The notes under the pieces were generated by a model. That model worked only from the letters and a program-made list of their open reading frames with translations, was not told the origin of the DNA and did not search any database. The translations under genes and the position numbers were made by a program. Source: Acidobacteriota bacterium (GTDB taxonomy: Bacteria; Acidobacteriota; Terriglobia; Terriglobales; Acidobacteriaceae). From it: DNA of 6,377 nucleotides. The stretch covers positions 1 to 6,377 of the forward strand of contig JAJXXN010000298.1 in NCBI GenBank assembly GCA_021781075.1, written 5' to 3'. Position 1 is the first letter of the stretch, and each line of letters starts with the position of its first letter. Shown here piece by piece: positions 5,632-6,377 of this stretch.

Positions 5632-6300
5632 TTAATCGAGCGTGGCGAGGTACTCGTGGCGGACATCGGCGCCGCGGACCCAGAAGATGACGTCGGCGGC
5701 GATGCTGGTGGCATGGTCGGCGATGCTTTCGAGGTTGCGTGCGATGAGGATTCCGATCATGGCCTGGTCGGTGAACTGCGGGCGCTTCTGGATCATCTGG
5801 AGAAGCTCCTCGTGGGCCACGCGGTTCATGCGGTCGATCTCGTCGTCCATGGCGCGGACACTTTCGGCGAGGAAGGCGTCACCCTCGATCAGCGACTGGA
5901 CGGCGAGGCGGATCATGCGGGTGGCGTGCTCACCCATGGCCTCAAAGTCAACCGGCAGCATGACGTCCTCCATCTTGAGGATGTTCTTGGTGCGCTTGGC
6001 GATGTTGGCGGCCTGGTCGCCGATGCGCTCGAGGTCGTTGTTGATGTGCAGGACCGCCGTGATCGTCCGAAGATCGACGGCCATCGGCTGGTGCAGCGCT
6101 ATCAGCTCCAGGCACTTGTCGTCTATGGCCAGCTCGAGCCTGTCCATTTCCACGTCGGCATCCACCACCTTCCGGGCGGCGGCTTCGTCCCGGTTCTTCA
6201 GCGCGTCGGCGGCCCGGACTATGGCTTCCTGCGCCAGCGCGCCCATCCTGAGAATGTCGTTCTTAAGCTGTTGCAGCTCTTCGTCAAAATGTCTTTGCAT
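5632..6300 (-). CDS. phoU: Phosphate signalling protein PhoU
   Basis: This 222-residue, almost wholly helical protein matches the length and the two-repeat layout of PhoU. Each repeat carries the family's metal-cluster motif E-x3-D: E91/D95 in NNDLERIGDQAANIA (87-101) and E191/D195 in ARNLESIADHATSIA (187-201). Known role: a cytoplasmic regulator that links the PstSCAB phosphate importer to the PhoR sensor kinase, damping Pho regulon expression and phosphate uptake when phosphate is plentiful. The gene follows pstB by 13 nt with GGAG (complement of 6306-6309) placed 5 nt before the ATG, so it is the distal gene of a pst operon. The next gene downstream is convergent and a strong hairpin separates them. 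Nothing appears truncated. Confidence 0.96.
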   Translation of the reverse strand: MQRHFDEELQQLKNDILRMGALAQEAIVRAADALKNRDEAAARKVVDADVEMDRLELAIDDKCLELIALHQPMAVDLRTITAVLHINNDLERIGDQAANIAKRTKNILKMEDVMLPVDFEAMGEHATRMIRLAVQSLIEGDAFLAESVRAMDDEIDRMNRVAHEELLQMIQKRPQFTDQAMIGILIARNLESIADHATSIAADVIFWVRGADVRHEYLATLD

Positions 6301-6313
6301 GTTTTCTCCAGAC

Positions 6314-6377
6314 TCAGCCGAATCTGCCGGTGATATAATCTTCCGTGCGTTTGTCCCGCGGGGCCTTGAAGATGCGG
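6314..6377 (-). CDS. pstB: Phosphate ABC transporter ATPase PstB, C-terminal end only
   Basis: Only the last 20 codons and the TGA stop (complement of 6314-6316) are inside the window; the rest lies beyond the right edge. They end in KRTEDYITGRFG, the highly conserved C-terminus of PstB, preceded by RIFKAPRD. PstB is the cytoplasmic ATPase of the PstSCAB high-affinity phosphate importer. The position 13 nt ahead of phoU is the usual pstB-phoU arrangement, which strongly supports the call despite the short fragment. Confidence 0.88.
   Translation of the reverse strand, partial: RIFKAPRDKRTEDYITGRFG

Noticed and set aside
4347..5714. Long minus-strand open frame (455 codons) antisense to the cytochrome gene
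   Set aside because: Its translation is rich in R, H, P and V, typical of a GC-rich shadow frame. It overlaps the 3' end of phoU and resembles no family, while the opposite frame has eight haem motifs and a signal peptide.
5533..6333. Plus-strand open frame (266 codons) antisense to phoU
   Set aside because: It is a shadow of phoU, whose motifs and operon position are unambiguous. Its translation is dominated by V, H, G and D and has no ribosome binding site.

Overview
The window comes from a bacterial chromosome of moderately high GC content and shows no sign of mobile DNA. It holds six genes: four complete ones and one cut by each edge. The gene content is a secreted GH3 glycosidase with a PA14 insert, a tandem universal stress protein, CrcB, an orphan octaheme cytochrome of the hydroxylamine oxidoreductase (HAO) superfamily, and PhoU/PstB. 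Together with protein style, this suggests a free-living Gram-negative soil or sediment heterotroph. Acidobacteriota is my best guess, but it is an inference from resemblance and no marker gene proves it.

Layout. 1-659 (-): 5' part of a two-domain UspA-family protein, running off the left edge. 660-984: a 325-nt divergent intergenic region with no credible gene but several inverted repeats. These include three GCGAC/GTCGC palindromes lying just upstream of a possible sigma70 promoter for the next gene. 985-3564 (+): a secreted family 3 beta-glycosidase with a PA14 insertion and a C-terminal fibronectin III-like domain. A 12-bp hairpin follows it. 3668-4048 (-): the fluoride channel CrcB/Fluc. 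4049-4247: divergent intergenic DNA containing a run of nine G. 4248-5564 (+): a periplasmic octaheme cytochrome c of the HAO superfamily. A perfect 13-bp hairpin lies between it and the convergent phoU. 5632-6300 (-): phoU, preceded by a 13-nt gap and the last 20 codons of pstB (6314-6377, -), which is the end of a pst phosphate-uptake operon entering from the right.

The genes look like independent transcription units and not one pathway. Only pstB-phoU form an evident operon, for phosphate uptake and Pho signalling. The glycosidase would release sugars outside the cytoplasm. The cytochrome would handle a small nitrogen compound such as hydroxylamine, NO or nitrite in the periplasm, with an electron partner encoded elsewhere. 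CrcB exports fluoride. I found no CRISPR array, tRNA, rRNA, insertion sequence or convincing riboswitch. The most notable items are the orphan HAO-like octaheme protein and the operator-like palindrome cluster before the glycosidase.
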